Below are positions 1-7,970 of a DNA stretch of 8,263 nucleotides, piece by piece (the stretch's first letter is position 1; each line of letters begins with the position of its first letter). Location of the stretch: the NCBI GenBank assembly GCA_019114885.1, contig DXEQ01000276.1:1-8263 (forward strand), written 5' to 3'. The position numbers and the translations under genes are program-made. Below the pieces are notes generated by a model. It was not told where the DNA came from and searched no databases. It saw nothing but the letters and a program-made list of their open reading frames with translations. Source of the stretch: Candidatus Anaerobutyricum stercoripullorum. GTDB lineage: Bacteria > Bacillota > Clostridia > Lachnospirales > Lachnospiraceae.

Positions 1-1530
1 ATTGTCGCTGGTTTTTTCAATGAGATAATGCGCATCCGCCATGGCGGCAATCTGCGGCAGATGGGTGATGGCGATGACCTGTCGTTTTCTGGCAATCTGC
101 GAGAGACGTTCGGAGACCTTCTGGGCGGTTCTTCCGCTGATTCCCGCGTCAATTTCGTCAAAGATCAGTGTCTCCACTTCTTCCTCATCGGCCAGCACCG
201 ATTTGATAGCCAGCATGATTCTGGAAAGCTCACCGCCGGAGGCAGTCTCCTGCAGCGGCCGGACGTCCATGCCCGGATTGGTGGATATCATAAAACATAC
301 CTGATCCCATCCGTCGGCACGGTAGACCTCTCCCGGCGTCACCGCAATCTCAAAACGCACTTCATTAAAATTCAGATCGAGCAGCGCCTCCTTAATGGAG
401 TCAGCCAGCGGCTGCGCCGCTCTCTGCCGGAGCGCCGTCAGATGTTCGCAGGCGTGCGTCAGACTGCTTTGCAATTTCTCCTGCTGCATCTTCAGTTCCG
501 CTATCCTCTCATCCAGATTCTCCAGATTCGAAAGACGGTTCTCCGCCTTCTCACGGTAAGAAAGAATGGCAAAAACACTGTCCCCGTATTTGGCCTTCAA
601 ACGATGAATCAGGTCCAGGCGCTCTTCCGTCTGCGCGTAAGTCTCCTCGTCAAACTCCATGGAAGACATGTACTCGGACAGATCTCTGTTAAAATCATTC
701 AAAAGACCGTCCACCGTGGAGAGTTCTTCCATGAGACCGCTGACGCCCTCGTCATATTTTGTCACATCGGACAGGGAGCGGATGGCTTTGCCAAGGATGG
801 ATTCCACGCTGGCAGCATTGCCGCTGGTCATATCGTAGACCGAGCCGCAGGCAGCCAGAATATCCCGGGAATGAGAAATCTTCTCAAAAAGACTCTCCAG
901 TTCCTCATCTTCTCCTTCGCGAAGCGCGGCGCCCGTGATCTCCTGAATCTCATATTTTAAAAATTCAATCTCGCGGAGCCGTTCTTCCTCGCCAATGTTC
1001 TCTTCCTTCAACAGCCGTCTTGTCTCCTGGTATTGTCCGAACAGACCGGCTGTCTCTTTTTTGGCGGCAGCGATCTCCTCTCCGCCGTAATCATCCAGAA
1101 TCCGCAGATGGTTCTGCGGTTTTAAGAGAAGCTGGTTCTCGTGCTGGCCGCTCAAATCCAGAAGAAAGGGCGACAATTCTTTCAGGCGCGCCGCCGTCAC
1201 GCTGGTATCATTTACTTTGTTTATCACTCTATTATTTGTGATTCTGCGGGAAATAATAATCTCGCCGTCCTCAAATGGAATGTCAAATTCGTCCATTTTT
1301 TGTCTGACCACGTCGCTTTCGGTGTGGAAGACCAGTTCAATGAGGGCGCTGTCACAACCTTTCCGAATCATATCCTTCGGAATCTTACTGCCCAGCGCCG
1401 ACTGGATGGAGCCGATGAGGATCGACTTACCCGCGCCGGTCTCTCCGGTCAGGATATTCAGATGACCGGCAAAGTCCACATCCGTTTCTTCTATCAGTGC
1501 AAGATTCTTTACATGTAAATTAATGAGCAT
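1..1530 (-). CDS. recN: DNA repair ATPase RecN (3' end beyond window)
   Basis: RecN is an SMC-like ABC ATPase that acts early in double-strand-break repair in the cytoplasm. I translated the minus strand from the ATG at 1530 and found 510 codons open to the window edge with no stop. The N-terminal ATPase half has Walker A GETGAGKS at residues 29-36 and a Q-loop region GQHENQ at about 128-133. The middle, roughly 155-350, is rich in Glu, Lys and Leu, as expected for the coiled-coil arm. The C-terminal ATPase half has the ABC signature SGGELSR at 431-437, Walker B TLIFDEID at 454-461 with catalytic Glu459, and the H-loop THLPQIAA at 489-496. Family members are about 550-570 residues, so roughly the last 45-60 are outside the window. 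The start is supported by GGAGGA at 1535-1540, four bases upstream. It follows argR by 18 nt and is probably co-transcribed with it. Confidence 0.97.
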   Translation of the reverse strand, partial: MLINLHVKNLALIEETDVDFAGHLNILTGETGAGKSILIGSIQSALGSKIPKDMIRKGCDSALIELVFHTESDVVRQKMDEFDIPFEDGEIIISRRITNNRVINKVNDTSVTAARLKELSPFLLDLSGQHENQLLLKPQNHLRILDDYGGEEIAAAKKETAGLFGQYQETRRLLKEENIGEEERLREIEFLKYEIQEITGAALREGEDEELESLFEKISHSRDILAACGSVYDMTSGNAASVESILGKAIRSLSDVTKYDEGVSGLMEELSTVDGLLNDFNRDLSEYMSSMEFDEETYAQTEERLDLIHRLKAKYGDSVFAILSYREKAENRLSNLENLDERIAELKMQQEKLQSSLTHACEHLTALRQRAAQPLADSIKEALLDLNFNEVRFEIAVTPGEVYRADGWDQVCFMISTNPGMDVRPLQETASGGELSRIMLAIKSVLADEEEVETLIFDEIDAGISGRTAQKVSERLSQIARKRQVIAITHLPQIAAMADAHYLIEKTSDN

Positions 1531-1548
1531 GCTGTCCTCCGCAAAAAA

Positions 1549-2007
1549 TTATTCCAATCCTTTTATGATAAGCTGGATTTCATTGATCACATCCGGCACC
1601 ATGGCCGCGTCCTTCACCACGCAAAGGAGCGTATCATCCCCGGCGATACAGCCAATCACGCCCTTCATGGAGATGGAATCAATGGCCGCGCCGCAGGCCA
1701 TGGCCATGCCGGAGACCGTCTTGATGACCAGAAGGTTGCCCGCGTCTTCCATATGTAAGATGGCTTCCGAGAGCACCCGGCGGTACTTGCTGGAAACGTG
1801 CAGATCCTTTGTGAGGATCGGCGCGTACTTCTGTCTGCCGCCCTCTCCGGCCACCTTGGTGAGCTTCAGCTCCCGGATGTCTCTGGAAATAGTGCCCTGG
1901 GTGGAAGGAAAACCCTCCTCCGCCAGACGTCTGGTCAGTTCTTCCTGGGTTTCGATATCATATTTTTCAATAAGTTCCAGTATTTTTTTCTGCCTTTTTC
2001 CTTTCAT
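1549..2007 (-). CDS. argR: Arginine repressor ArgR/AhrC
   Basis: This is a 152-residue transcription factor of the ArgR/AhrC family, which senses arginine as a hexamer and binds ARG-box operators of arginine biosynthesis and catabolism genes. The length is normal for the family. The N-terminal winged helix-turn-helix spans about residues 1-65, with the recognition segment TISRDIRELKL at 39-49. The C-terminal oligomerisation and arginine-binding domain covers about 80-152, with GMAMACGAAID at 100-110 and the conserved IAGDD at 121-125, whose aspartates contact arginine in known members. The start is set by AGAGAGGAT at 2011-2019, which overlaps the nadK stop codon (TAG, 2018-2020), so its translation is probably coupled to nadK. 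The gap to nadK is 10 nt. I see no convincing ARG box next to it. The argR-recN pairing is standard in Firmicutes. Confidence 0.97.
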   Translation of the reverse strand: MKGKRQKKILELIEKYDIETQEELTRRLAEEGFPSTQGTISRDIRELKLTKVAGEGGRQKYAPILTKDLHVSSKYRRVLSEAILHMEDAGNLLVIKTVSGMAMACGAAIDSISMKGVIGCIAGDDTLLCVVKDAAMVPDVINEIQLIIKGLE

Positions 2008-2017
2008 ACGATCCTCT

Positions 2018-2854
2018 CTATAACAATTTTTCCTTTAATATTTTCATAAAGCTCACATCTTTCACTTTGATAAAAGGAGTGCTCTCCCGCGCCTTGTAGA
2101 TCTTCACCTGATCGCCCGGGCGGAGCACCACGCCCTCCCGTCCGTCCGGCGAGATCACCGCTTCCTCTCTCTGTCCCTGTCGGATATTGTCCAGTGTGAT
2201 CGTGATCACATCCTTCTTATCCAACACCACGCTTCTTGAAGCGAGGGAGTGCGGGCAGATCGGAGTCAGCACAAAGTTCCGACAGGTCGGGTTGATGATC
2301 GGACCGCCGGCAGAAAGATTATAGCTGGTGGACCCGGTAGGCGTGCAGATAATGACGCCGTCCGCGTGATACTGCTCGATGCGCACATCGTTGATTTCCA
2401 CCGATAATCCGATCATCCGGGAGAACGAACGACGGCTGATGACAAAATCGTTGAGGGCGGTAAAGGACCCGGACCTCTCTCCGTTCCGGTATATATTGCA
2501 CCGAAGCATCATCCGCTTCTCCAACTCATATCTGTCTTCCACCAGATCTCTGAGCGTCTCCGGCAGTTCTTTTAAATCCACATCGGCAAGAAAACCCAGG
2601 GTCCCCAGATTGATGCCGAGGAGAGGAATATTCTGCCCCACCAGACGGCCCGCGGCCGCCAGTATGGTCCCGTCGCCGCCGATGACCAGGATACACTCCG
2701 TGTTCTCCGGCACCTGAATCGGACTTACATCGTTATAATATCCGTCATATATGTGGCACACGGCGCCCATCTCGATGAGGGTATCCCTGATATGGCCGGT
2801 CAGCGCCAGCCCCGTATCCTTTTGTCTGTTTGGAATCAGTAAAAAATTCTTCAT
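2018..2854 (-). CDS. nadK: NAD kinase
   Basis: This is a 278-residue ATP-NAD kinase (PpnK/NadK family), which phosphorylates NAD to NADP in the cytoplasm. The signature GGDGT is at residues 59-63, preceded by the hydrophobic strand ILVI. GTLGFLAD follows at 84-91. The NAD-contacting ALNDF is at 133-137, where many relatives have NE. The long conserved block DGVIICTPTGSTSYNLSAGG runs from 165 to 184, and a PHSL...R segment lies at 201-207. Length is typical of bacterial NadK. The ATG at 2854 lies 42 nt after the tlyA stop; its SD is weak (only a GTGAG-like stretch), unlike the strong sites of the neighbours, so translation may be lower. Bacillus subtilis lacks nadK at this place, but clostridia commonly have it between tlyA and argR. 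It supplies NADPH, which the downstream MEP-pathway enzyme Dxr also uses, though a functional link is only inference. Confidence 0.96.
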   Translation of the reverse strand: MKNFLLIPNRQKDTGLALTGHIRDTLIEMGAVCHIYDGYYNDVSPIQVPENTECILVIGGDGTILAAAGRLVGQNIPLLGINLGTLGFLADVDLKELPETLRDLVEDRYELEKRMMLRCNIYRNGERSGSFTALNDFVISRRSFSRMIGLSVEINDVRIEQYHADGVIICTPTGSTSYNLSAGGPIINPTCRNFVLTPICPHSLASRSVVLDKKDVITITLDNIRQGQREEAVISPDGREGVVLRPGDQVKIYKARESTPFIKVKDVSFMKILKEKLL

Positions 2855-2896
2855 ATCGTCTCACTTATCCTGTCTTGTTGGTCATTCTTCCGGCCA

Positions 2897-3706
2897 TCAA
2901 TGGTCCAGCGCCCCGTGCGAAGCACGTACCACCGTCGGGATGAGCTGTTTGTCAATCCGATGCTCTCCTTCTGTGTTTTTCAGATGGAGCAGATACTCGA
3001 TATTGCCCTCAGGCCCCTTGATCGGCGAGTAATCCAGATGCAGAAGAGAAAAACCGATGGAAGCGGCATAATCCATCACCAGGGCGATGACTTCCTCATG
3101 CACTTTCGTATCGCGCACCACGCCTTTCTTCCCGACCTTCTCCCGTCCCGCCTCAAACTGCGGCTTGATCAGGCAGACAACCTCTCCGCCCTCTCTCAGA
3201 CACTGCTTCACCGGCAGCAGAATCTTGGTCAGCGAGATAAAGGACACGTCGATGGAAGAAAAGTCCACCGGTTCTCCGATATCCTCCGGTGTGACGTAGC
3301 GCATGTTTGTCTTCTCCATGCAGACCACACGGGGATCGTTGCGCAGCTTCCAGTCCAGCTGTCCTCTTCCCACATCGATGGAAAATACCTTCACCGCTCC
3401 GTTTTGCAGCATACAGTCGGTAAAACCGCCCGTGGAAGCGCCCACGTCCATACATACGCAGTCCGAAAGAGTCAGATCAAAACACTCCATGGCTTTTTCC
3501 AGTTTCAGGCCGCCCCGGCTCACATACTTGAGCGTGTGGCCCCGGACTTCCACCGTCTCTGCCGCCTTCTCATCAAATGTACTGCCTGCCTTGTCTTCTT
3601 TTTGTCCGTTGACGTAGACGACGCCGGACATGATCATAGCCTTTGCCTTCTCTCTGGAAGCCGCCAGCCCTTTCTGTACCAGAATCATATCTAAACGCTG
3701 CTTCAT
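2897..3706 (-). CDS. tlyA: TlyA-family S4-domain rRNA 2'-O-methyltransferase
   Basis: This is a 269-residue TlyA/YqxC-type protein: an N-terminal S4 RNA-binding domain (about residues 1-58) joined to an FtsJ-like SAM-dependent methyltransferase domain. In mycobacteria TlyA 2'-O-methylates rRNA cytidines and is required for capreomycin sensitivity; older annotations call it haemolysin A, which is not supported as its main role. The linker LKYVS at 59-63 matches the position of the mycobacterial RAWVS linker. The SAM-binding motif DVGASTGGF is at 87-95. Candidate K-D-K-E tetrad residues are Lys68, Asp153, Lys181 (in IKPQFE) and Glu236 (in NIEYLL). Its ATG overlaps the dxs stop as ATGA (3703-3706), and the SD AGGTGAGGG at 3711-3719 lies inside the end of dxs, so translation should be coupled. 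The exact methylated nucleotide cannot be told from sequence. Confidence 0.94.
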   Translation of the reverse strand: MKQRLDMILVQKGLAASREKAKAMIMSGVVYVNGQKEDKAGSTFDEKAAETVEVRGHTLKYVSRGGLKLEKAMECFDLTLSDCVCMDVGASTGGFTDCMLQNGAVKVFSIDVGRGQLDWKLRNDPRVVCMEKTNMRYVTPEDIGEPVDFSSIDVSFISLTKILLPVKQCLREGGEVVCLIKPQFEAGREKVGKKGVVRDTKVHEEVIALVMDYAASIGFSLLHLDYSPIKGPEGNIEYLLHLKNTEGEHRIDKQLIPTVVRASHGALDH

Positions 3707-5583
3707 AATTCCCTCACCTTTTCTAAAATGCGGCCGGCAATGGAAGCCGCGTCAATTCCCATTTCTTTTCTCTGCCAGTCCACGCTGCCGTGATCCACAA
3801 AACAATCCGGAATCCCCAATGTGAGCAGCCGGCTGGCGTACCCGTTTCTGTGCAGAAAAGAAGAGACCGCCTCCCCGTATCCGCCGGAGAGAACATTTTC
3901 TTCCAGAGTCACAAGCAGAGGGTATCTCTCCGCCAGCTCATGAAGCATCTCCTCATCGATCGGACGCAGGAAACGCACATTGACAAGACCGGCTGAGATT
4001 CCCTGCTCCTTAAGCAGTTCCAGCGCCTTTACCGCCTCGTCCATCATATTGCCGACAGAGAGCAGGACCACTTCCTTTCCGTCCCGGATCTTCTCGCTTC
4101 TGCCAATCTCGATCGGAGGACGGCAGTCGGAGAGCACTTCCGAGGCCTCTCCCCGCGGATACCGCATGGCGGCCGGTCCGTCGTACTCCATCGCAAAATG
4201 CATCATATCCTCCATCTCATACCGGTTCTTCGGCGCCATGAGAAGAAGATTCGGGATGCTGGACAGATAGGAGATGTCAAACAGTCCCTGATGTGTCTCC
4301 CCGTCCGCACCCACAAGGCCCGCCCGGTCCACACAGAAGAACACCGGCAGCTTCTGGATGCACACGTCATGAAGAATCTGGTCATAGGCTCTCTGCAGGA
4401 AAGAGGAGTACACCGCCACCACCGGCCGCATGCCGGAGGCAGCCATCCCCGCCGCGAAGGTCACCGCGTACTCTTCCGCGATACCCACGTCAAAAAAACG
4501 TTCCGGGAACGCTTCCTTAAATGCGGAAAGTCCCGTGCCGGACGGCATGGCGGCTGTGATAGCCGTCACATTTTTATGCTCTCTGGCGATATCCAGAAGG
4601 GTTCTTGCAAATACATCCGTATAACTTGCACCCGCTTTTTTCTTAAGCGGTTTCCCCGTTTTTATGTCAAAAGGATCGATTCCGTGGAACTTCTCCGGGT
4701 TATTTTCCGCGATCGGATATCCCTTGCCCTTTTTTGTAAATACGTGAATCAGCACCGGCCCGTCCATCTGTCTGGCGCGGTTTACCGCCTGCATGATGGC
4801 GGCGATATCATGGCCGTTCACCGGCCCGTAATAAGTGATGCCCATATTTTCAAAAAGCATGCCCGGAAGCAGCAGTTGTTTGATGGAATCTTTGGAGCGG
4901 CGTATGGTGCGCACCATGCTGTCTCCCACACCCGGGATGTTTTTGATGGCCTGCTCCACGTTGTCCTTGAACTCCCCGTAACTTCTCCGGTAGCGGATGT
5001 CGTTGAGATACCGGTTCATGCCGCCCACATTTTCAGAGATGGACATGTTGTTGTCATTTAAGATGACGATCATGTTCTTCTTTTTCTTCCGGAACATTGC
5101 CAGATTGTTGAGCGCCTCGAAGGCTAGTCCTCCGGTGAGGGCTCCGTCCCCGATGACGGCGACAATGGTCTCCTTTGTCTGCTTCAGATCCCTGGCAGCC
5201 GCAAATCCCATGGCGGCCGCAATGGAAGTGGAACTGTGTCCGGTGCCGAAGCAGTCACAGTCGCTCTCTTTGCGTTTTGGAAATCCGCACATGCCGCCGC
5301 TCTGGCGCAGACTCTCAAAACCGTCTCTTCTCCCGGTCAGAAGCTTATGCACATAAGCCTGATGCCCCACGTCAAAGACGATCTTATCTTCCGGCAGATG
5401 CAGACACAGGTGCAGCGCCATTGTGAGTTCCACCACCCCCAGGTTGGAAGCCAGATGTCCACCGGTCCGGCTTACATTTTCTATGAGAAACTCCCGGATT
5501 TCCTGCGCCAGCGCCGGATAGAGCCTCGGCGCTATCTTCTTTATATCGTTCGCTTTTTGTATCTTATTCAGTATCTGACCCAT
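3703..5583 (-). CDS. dxs: 1-deoxy-D-xylulose-5-phosphate synthase
   Basis: DXS condenses pyruvate and glyceraldehyde 3-phosphate to 1-deoxy-D-xylulose 5-phosphate using thiamine diphosphate; it is the entry step of the MEP isoprenoid pathway and also feeds thiamine and pyridoxal synthesis. The protein is 626 residues, the normal length. The N-terminal domain has GGHLASNLG at 41-49, DVGHQAY at 71-77, GTGHSSTS at 113-120, and the thiamine-diphosphate/Mg motif from GDG (145-147) to NDNN (176-179). The pyrimidine domain holds catalytic Glu370 in GIAEEYAV, then Tyr392, Arg398, Arg420, Asp427 and His431 (ETHQG), all at E. coli numbering. The C-terminal transketolase-like domain runs from about 500. 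Where most relatives have AEQHA around the catalytic Glu, this one has AEEYA. The SD GGAGGAT at 5589-5595 is five bases before the ATG. It follows ispA by 20 nt. Confidence 0.98.
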   Translation of the reverse strand: MGQILNKIQKANDIKKIAPRLYPALAQEIREFLIENVSRTGGHLASNLGVVELTMALHLCLHLPEDKIVFDVGHQAYVHKLLTGRRDGFESLRQSGGMCGFPKRKESDCDCFGTGHSSTSIAAAMGFAAARDLKQTKETIVAVIGDGALTGGLAFEALNNLAMFRKKKKNMIVILNDNNMSISENVGGMNRYLNDIRYRRSYGEFKDNVEQAIKNIPGVGDSMVRTIRRSKDSIKQLLLPGMLFENMGITYYGPVNGHDIAAIMQAVNRARQMDGPVLIHVFTKKGKGYPIAENNPEKFHGIDPFDIKTGKPLKKKAGASYTDVFARTLLDIAREHKNVTAITAAMPSGTGLSAFKEAFPERFFDVGIAEEYAVTFAAGMAASGMRPVVAVYSSFLQRAYDQILHDVCIQKLPVFFCVDRAGLVGADGETHQGLFDISYLSSIPNLLLMAPKNRYEMEDMMHFAMEYDGPAAMRYPRGEASEVLSDCRPPIEIGRSEKIRDGKEVVLLSVGNMMDEAVKALELLKEQGISAGLVNVRFLRPIDEEMLHELAERYPLLVTLEENVLSGGYGEAVSSFLHRNGYASRLLTLGIPDCFVDHGSVDWQRKEMGIDAASIAGRILEKVREL

Positions 5584-5603
5584 AGCTTATCCTCCGGGAC
5601 TCC

Positions 5604-6500
5604 CTATTTCTTCCTTCCGCTCAAATACTGCAGAAGGTCACGCAGGAAGGTGTTCTCCCGGTGCAGGGAATCAAAAGCGTCAATGGCCTCTTTTGTGTAA
5701 CGCATCACATCCTCGCGGGACTGCTCCAGCCCCTTCATGGACACGTAGGTATTTTTTTCATTCTTCTCATCGCTTCCCACCGGCTTGCCCAGCTCTTCCG
5801 CCGTGCTGGTAAGGTCCAGAATATCATCCTGAATCTGGAACGCAAGGCCGGTCTTTCTGGCAATCTGCTCCACCACCTGCACTTCCTCCGGGGAAGCACC
5901 GGCCAGGACGGCTCCGATCATCATGGCGCACTCGATCAATGCCGACGTCTTATTCTCGTGGATAAAGAGCAGTTCCTCAAACGGAATCGTATGGTGTTCC
6001 GACTCCACATCCGCCGTCTGACCGCCGATCATGCCGTAGATACCCGGCTTCCTCGTGAGGATGCCGAAAGCCTTCGCCGTCACGATATCTTCTTCTGTAC
6101 CCCGAAAAGCCTTCGCCGCCGTCTCAAACGCGTAATTCAAAAGGGCGTCTCCCGCCAGAATGGCCATGGCTTCCCCGTAGACCACATGGGCGGTCTTTCT
6201 GCCTCTGCGGTAATCATCGTTATCGAGAGCCGGCAGATCGTCATGAATCAACGAGTAGGTATGGATCATCTCGATGGCCGCCATAAACGGCTCAACGCGC
6301 GCCCGGTCCTCCCCGCCGAACAGCCGGTAAGTCTCATCCATCAGCATGGGCCGCAGCCGCTTGCCCCCTGCCTTCATCGTATAATTCATGGCCGACAGGA
6401 CTGTCTTCTGATATCCTTCTTCCGCCGGGAGATAGGAGTAGACAATCCTCTCCACCTCTTTTGTCCTTTTCTCAATCTTCTCCTTCAGGGACGTCTCCAT
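5604..6500 (-). CDS. ispA: Farnesyl diphosphate synthase (IspA-type polyprenyl synthase)
   Basis: This is a class-II bacterial (E)-prenyl diphosphate synthase, which extends DMAPP/GPP with IPP to make farnesyl diphosphate for undecaprenyl and other isoprenoids. With the start at 6500 it has 298 residues, normal for IspA. GGKRLRP is at 45-51. The first Asp-rich motif, DDLPALD at 87-93, is DDxxxxD with the two-residue insertion typical of bacterial short-chain enzymes, followed by RRGR at 98-101. GGQTAD is at 159-164. The second motif, DDILD, is at 225-229. Product length (GPP, FPP or GGPP) is inferred from family resemblance. An in-frame ATG at 6521 would add seven residues, but a strong SD (6506-6512) is placed for the 6500 start and would lie inside the coding region of the longer form. 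The gene overlaps the xseB end by 29 nt and precedes dxs by 20 nt. Confidence 0.96.
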   Translation of the reverse strand: METSLKEKIEKRTKEVERIVYSYLPAEEGYQKTVLSAMNYTMKAGGKRLRPMLMDETYRLFGGEDRARVEPFMAAIEMIHTYSLIHDDLPALDNDDYRRGRKTAHVVYGEAMAILAGDALLNYAFETAAKAFRGTEEDIVTAKAFGILTRKPGIYGMIGGQTADVESEHHTIPFEELLFIHENKTSALIECAMMIGAVLAGASPEEVQVVEQIARKTGLAFQIQDDILDLTSTAEELGKPVGSDEKNEKNTYVSMKGLEQSREDVMRYTKEAIDAFDSLHRENTFLRDLLQYLSGRKK

Positions 6501-6696
6501 CTTTTCCCTCCTGTAATACAATAATCTCTTTCTCCGTTTTATCCAGGGCCTGTCCGCACTTATCCAGAAGCTTCACGCCCTTCTTGTAATATTCCATGGA
6601 ATCGGAGAGACTTAAATCCGGGTCTTCCAGCCGGCTTAAGATCTCGTCCAGCTCCTCAAATGCTTTTTCTATGGAAAACTTTGCTCTCGCCATCAT
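6472..6696 (-). CDS. xseB: Exodeoxyribonuclease VII small subunit
   Basis: XseB is the small helical subunit of exonuclease VII; several copies bind the XseA arm and are needed for activity on single-stranded DNA. The 74 residues match the usual 60-80. The family pattern is clear: SIEKAFEELDEIL (8-20) then LSLSDSMEYYKKG (28-40) and a Lys/Leu-rich helix. The tail from about residue 62 is acidic and Gly-rich and probably disordered; its codons also carry the ispA SD and start. The start codon abuts the xseA stop with no gap (TAA then ATG), and the SD GAGG at 6702-6705 sits within the last two Glu codons of xseA. A second ATG follows immediately, so the true first residue could be Met1 or Met2. 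Confidence 0.96.
   Translation of the reverse strand: MMARAKFSIEKAFEELDEILSRLEDPDLSLSDSMEYYKKGVKLLDKCGQALDKTEKEIIVLQEGKDGDVPEGED
6506..6512 (-). promoter_or_regulatory. Ribosome binding site deciding the ispA start
   Basis: On the minus strand AGGAGGG lies five bases before the ATG at 6500, inside the 3' end of xseB. The alternative in-frame ATG at 6521 lies upstream of this site and would have no comparable SD, so the 6500 start is preferred. Confidence 0.85.
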
Positions 6697-7965
6697 TTAT
6701 TCCTCGTATTGTTCTGTGGAAATGTACCGGGCATCCTCCGTGGCCCTGGTATTCCCATCGGCAGTCTCCTTCCGGACCGAGACCGGCTCCACCTCGGCTC
6801 TGCCGTCGGAGAAGATCAGCCAGAACGGCTCTCCCACCGTCAGCTGCTCCACCGACGCCACCGGGCGTCCTCTTTCATCCTGCGCGAACACATAACCGCC
6901 TGTAAGCCGCGCCGTCGGAGACAGACCGTTCAGCCGCTCCGCCCGCAGCGAAAGGGCATGTCTTGCCCCGGCGAGTCTGCGCTCCATGGCCTGATGAAGC
7001 CGATCATGAAGGCTCTCAAGGTGCATCCTCTGCTGCAAAAGCTTCGTGCCGGGATGTCTCGCGGCAAGAAGCCGTCCGGCCTCCGTCAGTCTCTGGCGGC
7101 AGTCCTGCACGTGCAGACGGATACGGGCGTCCAGCCCGTCCCGGTAATAGTCAATCTGCTGCAAAAGCGCGTACACGTCCGGGATGGCCAGCTCGCAGGC
7201 TGCCGACGGCGTCGCCGCCCGCACATCCGCGCAATAGTCCGCGATGGTCATGTCAATCTCATGGCCGGTACCGGAGATAATCGGCGTCTTCGCGGAATAA
7301 ATCGCGTCCGCCACAATCCGCTCATTAAACGCCCACAGATCCTCCATGGAACCGCCACCCCGGCCGATGATGATCACATCCACACCTCTTTGGTCAAAGT
7401 ACCGGATTCCCCTTGCAATGCTTTCCGCCGCTCCCTCTCCCTGCACCTTTGCCGGGAAAAGATAGAGCTGTACAAAAGGATTGCGCCTTGCGGCAATGCT
7501 CTTGATATCCTCGATGGCCGCTCCGGTCAGCGCCGTCACGATTCCGATCTTCTCCGGATACGGGGGCAAAGGCTTTTTTCTGTCAAAATCAAAATATCCC
7601 GCCTCAAACAGATCCTGTTTCAGCTTCTCATAGCGAAGATGAAGCTCTCCGGCGCCAGACAGCTCAATCTCTTTTGCATACAGCTGATAAGACCCGTCCC
7701 GCTCAAACACGGAGACGCTGCCCTGCACGATGACCATCTGACCGTTCTCCAGCCGAAAGGGAAGGCCTTTCATTTTGTCCGCCGCGAACATGACGCAGCG
7801 GATGGCGCTTCCCGCGTCCTTCAGCGAAAAATACAGATGACCGGAAGAGTGATATTTGCAGTTGGACACCTCGCCCTTTAAAAAAATGCGGCGCAGTGCG
7901 TAATCACTGTCAAAAATCCGCCGGATATAGGCGTTGATCTGTGAGACGGTAAATATCTGCTTCAT
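6697..7965 (-). CDS. xseA: Exodeoxyribonuclease VII large subunit
   Basis: XseA is the catalytic subunit of exonuclease VII, which degrades single-stranded DNA from both ends to short acid-soluble oligonucleotides in repair and recombination. The 422-residue protein starts with an OB-fold DNA-binding domain (about 1-100; GEVSNCKYHSSGHLYFSLKD at 31-50). The catalytic domain begins near 120 and has IGIVTALTGAAIEDI at 140-154, GRGGGSMEDLWAFN at 201-214, and the conserved GHEIDMTIADYCADVRAATP from 234 to 253. An extended helical arm follows (about 260-345), which in the family carries XseB. The last 25 or so residues are polar and charged with little family resemblance. It is slightly shorter than E. 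coli XseA (456), within the clostridial range. A strong SD, AGGAGGA at 7971-7977, sets the start. It lies just after a terminator that ends nusB. Confidence 0.97.
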   Translation of the reverse strand: MKQIFTVSQINAYIRRIFDSDYALRRIFLKGEVSNCKYHSSGHLYFSLKDAGSAIRCVMFAADKMKGLPFRLENGQMVIVQGSVSVFERDGSYQLYAKEIELSGAGELHLRYEKLKQDLFEAGYFDFDRKKPLPPYPEKIGIVTALTGAAIEDIKSIAARRNPFVQLYLFPAKVQGEGAAESIARGIRYFDQRGVDVIIIGRGGGSMEDLWAFNERIVADAIYSAKTPIISGTGHEIDMTIADYCADVRAATPSAACELAIPDVYALLQQIDYYRDGLDARIRLHVQDCRQRLTEAGRLLAARHPGTKLLQQRMHLESLHDRLHQAMERRLAGARHALSLRAERLNGLSPTARLTGGYVFAQDERGRPVASVEQLTVGEPFWLIFSDGRAEVEPVSVRKETADGNTRATEDARYISTEQYEE

Positions 7966-7970
7966 ACTGT

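Noticed and set aside
28..960. A 310-codon open frame on the plus strand opposite recN
   Set aside because: The minus strand here encodes the RecN coiled coil, ABC signature, Walker B and H-loop without interruption. The plus-strand product resembles nothing known.
2855..2896. The 42-nt tlyA-nadK gap as a promoter or ARG box
   Set aside because: No convincing -35/-10 pair, no AT-rich palindrome of ARG-box type and no hairpin with a U-tract is visible there.
2900..3694. A 264-codon open frame on the plus strand opposite tlyA
   Set aside because: TlyA is complete with SAM motif and catalytic residues on the minus strand; no ribosome binding site or domain supports the plus-strand frame.
4198..5061. 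A 287-codon open frame on the plus strand opposite dxs
   Set aside because: It lies entirely inside dxs, whose motifs are intact. The composition (His and Arg rich) is typical of an antisense shadow.
5661..6524. A 287-codon open frame on the plus strand opposite ispA
   Set aside because: Both Asp-rich motifs of IspA are on the minus strand; the plus-strand frame is a shadow.
6709..7881. A 390-codon open frame on the plus strand opposite xseA
   Set aside because: It is antisense to a clear xseA with all family motifs, has low-complexity Arg/His/Leu-rich content and no recognisable domain. It is a by-product of codon bias in the real gene.
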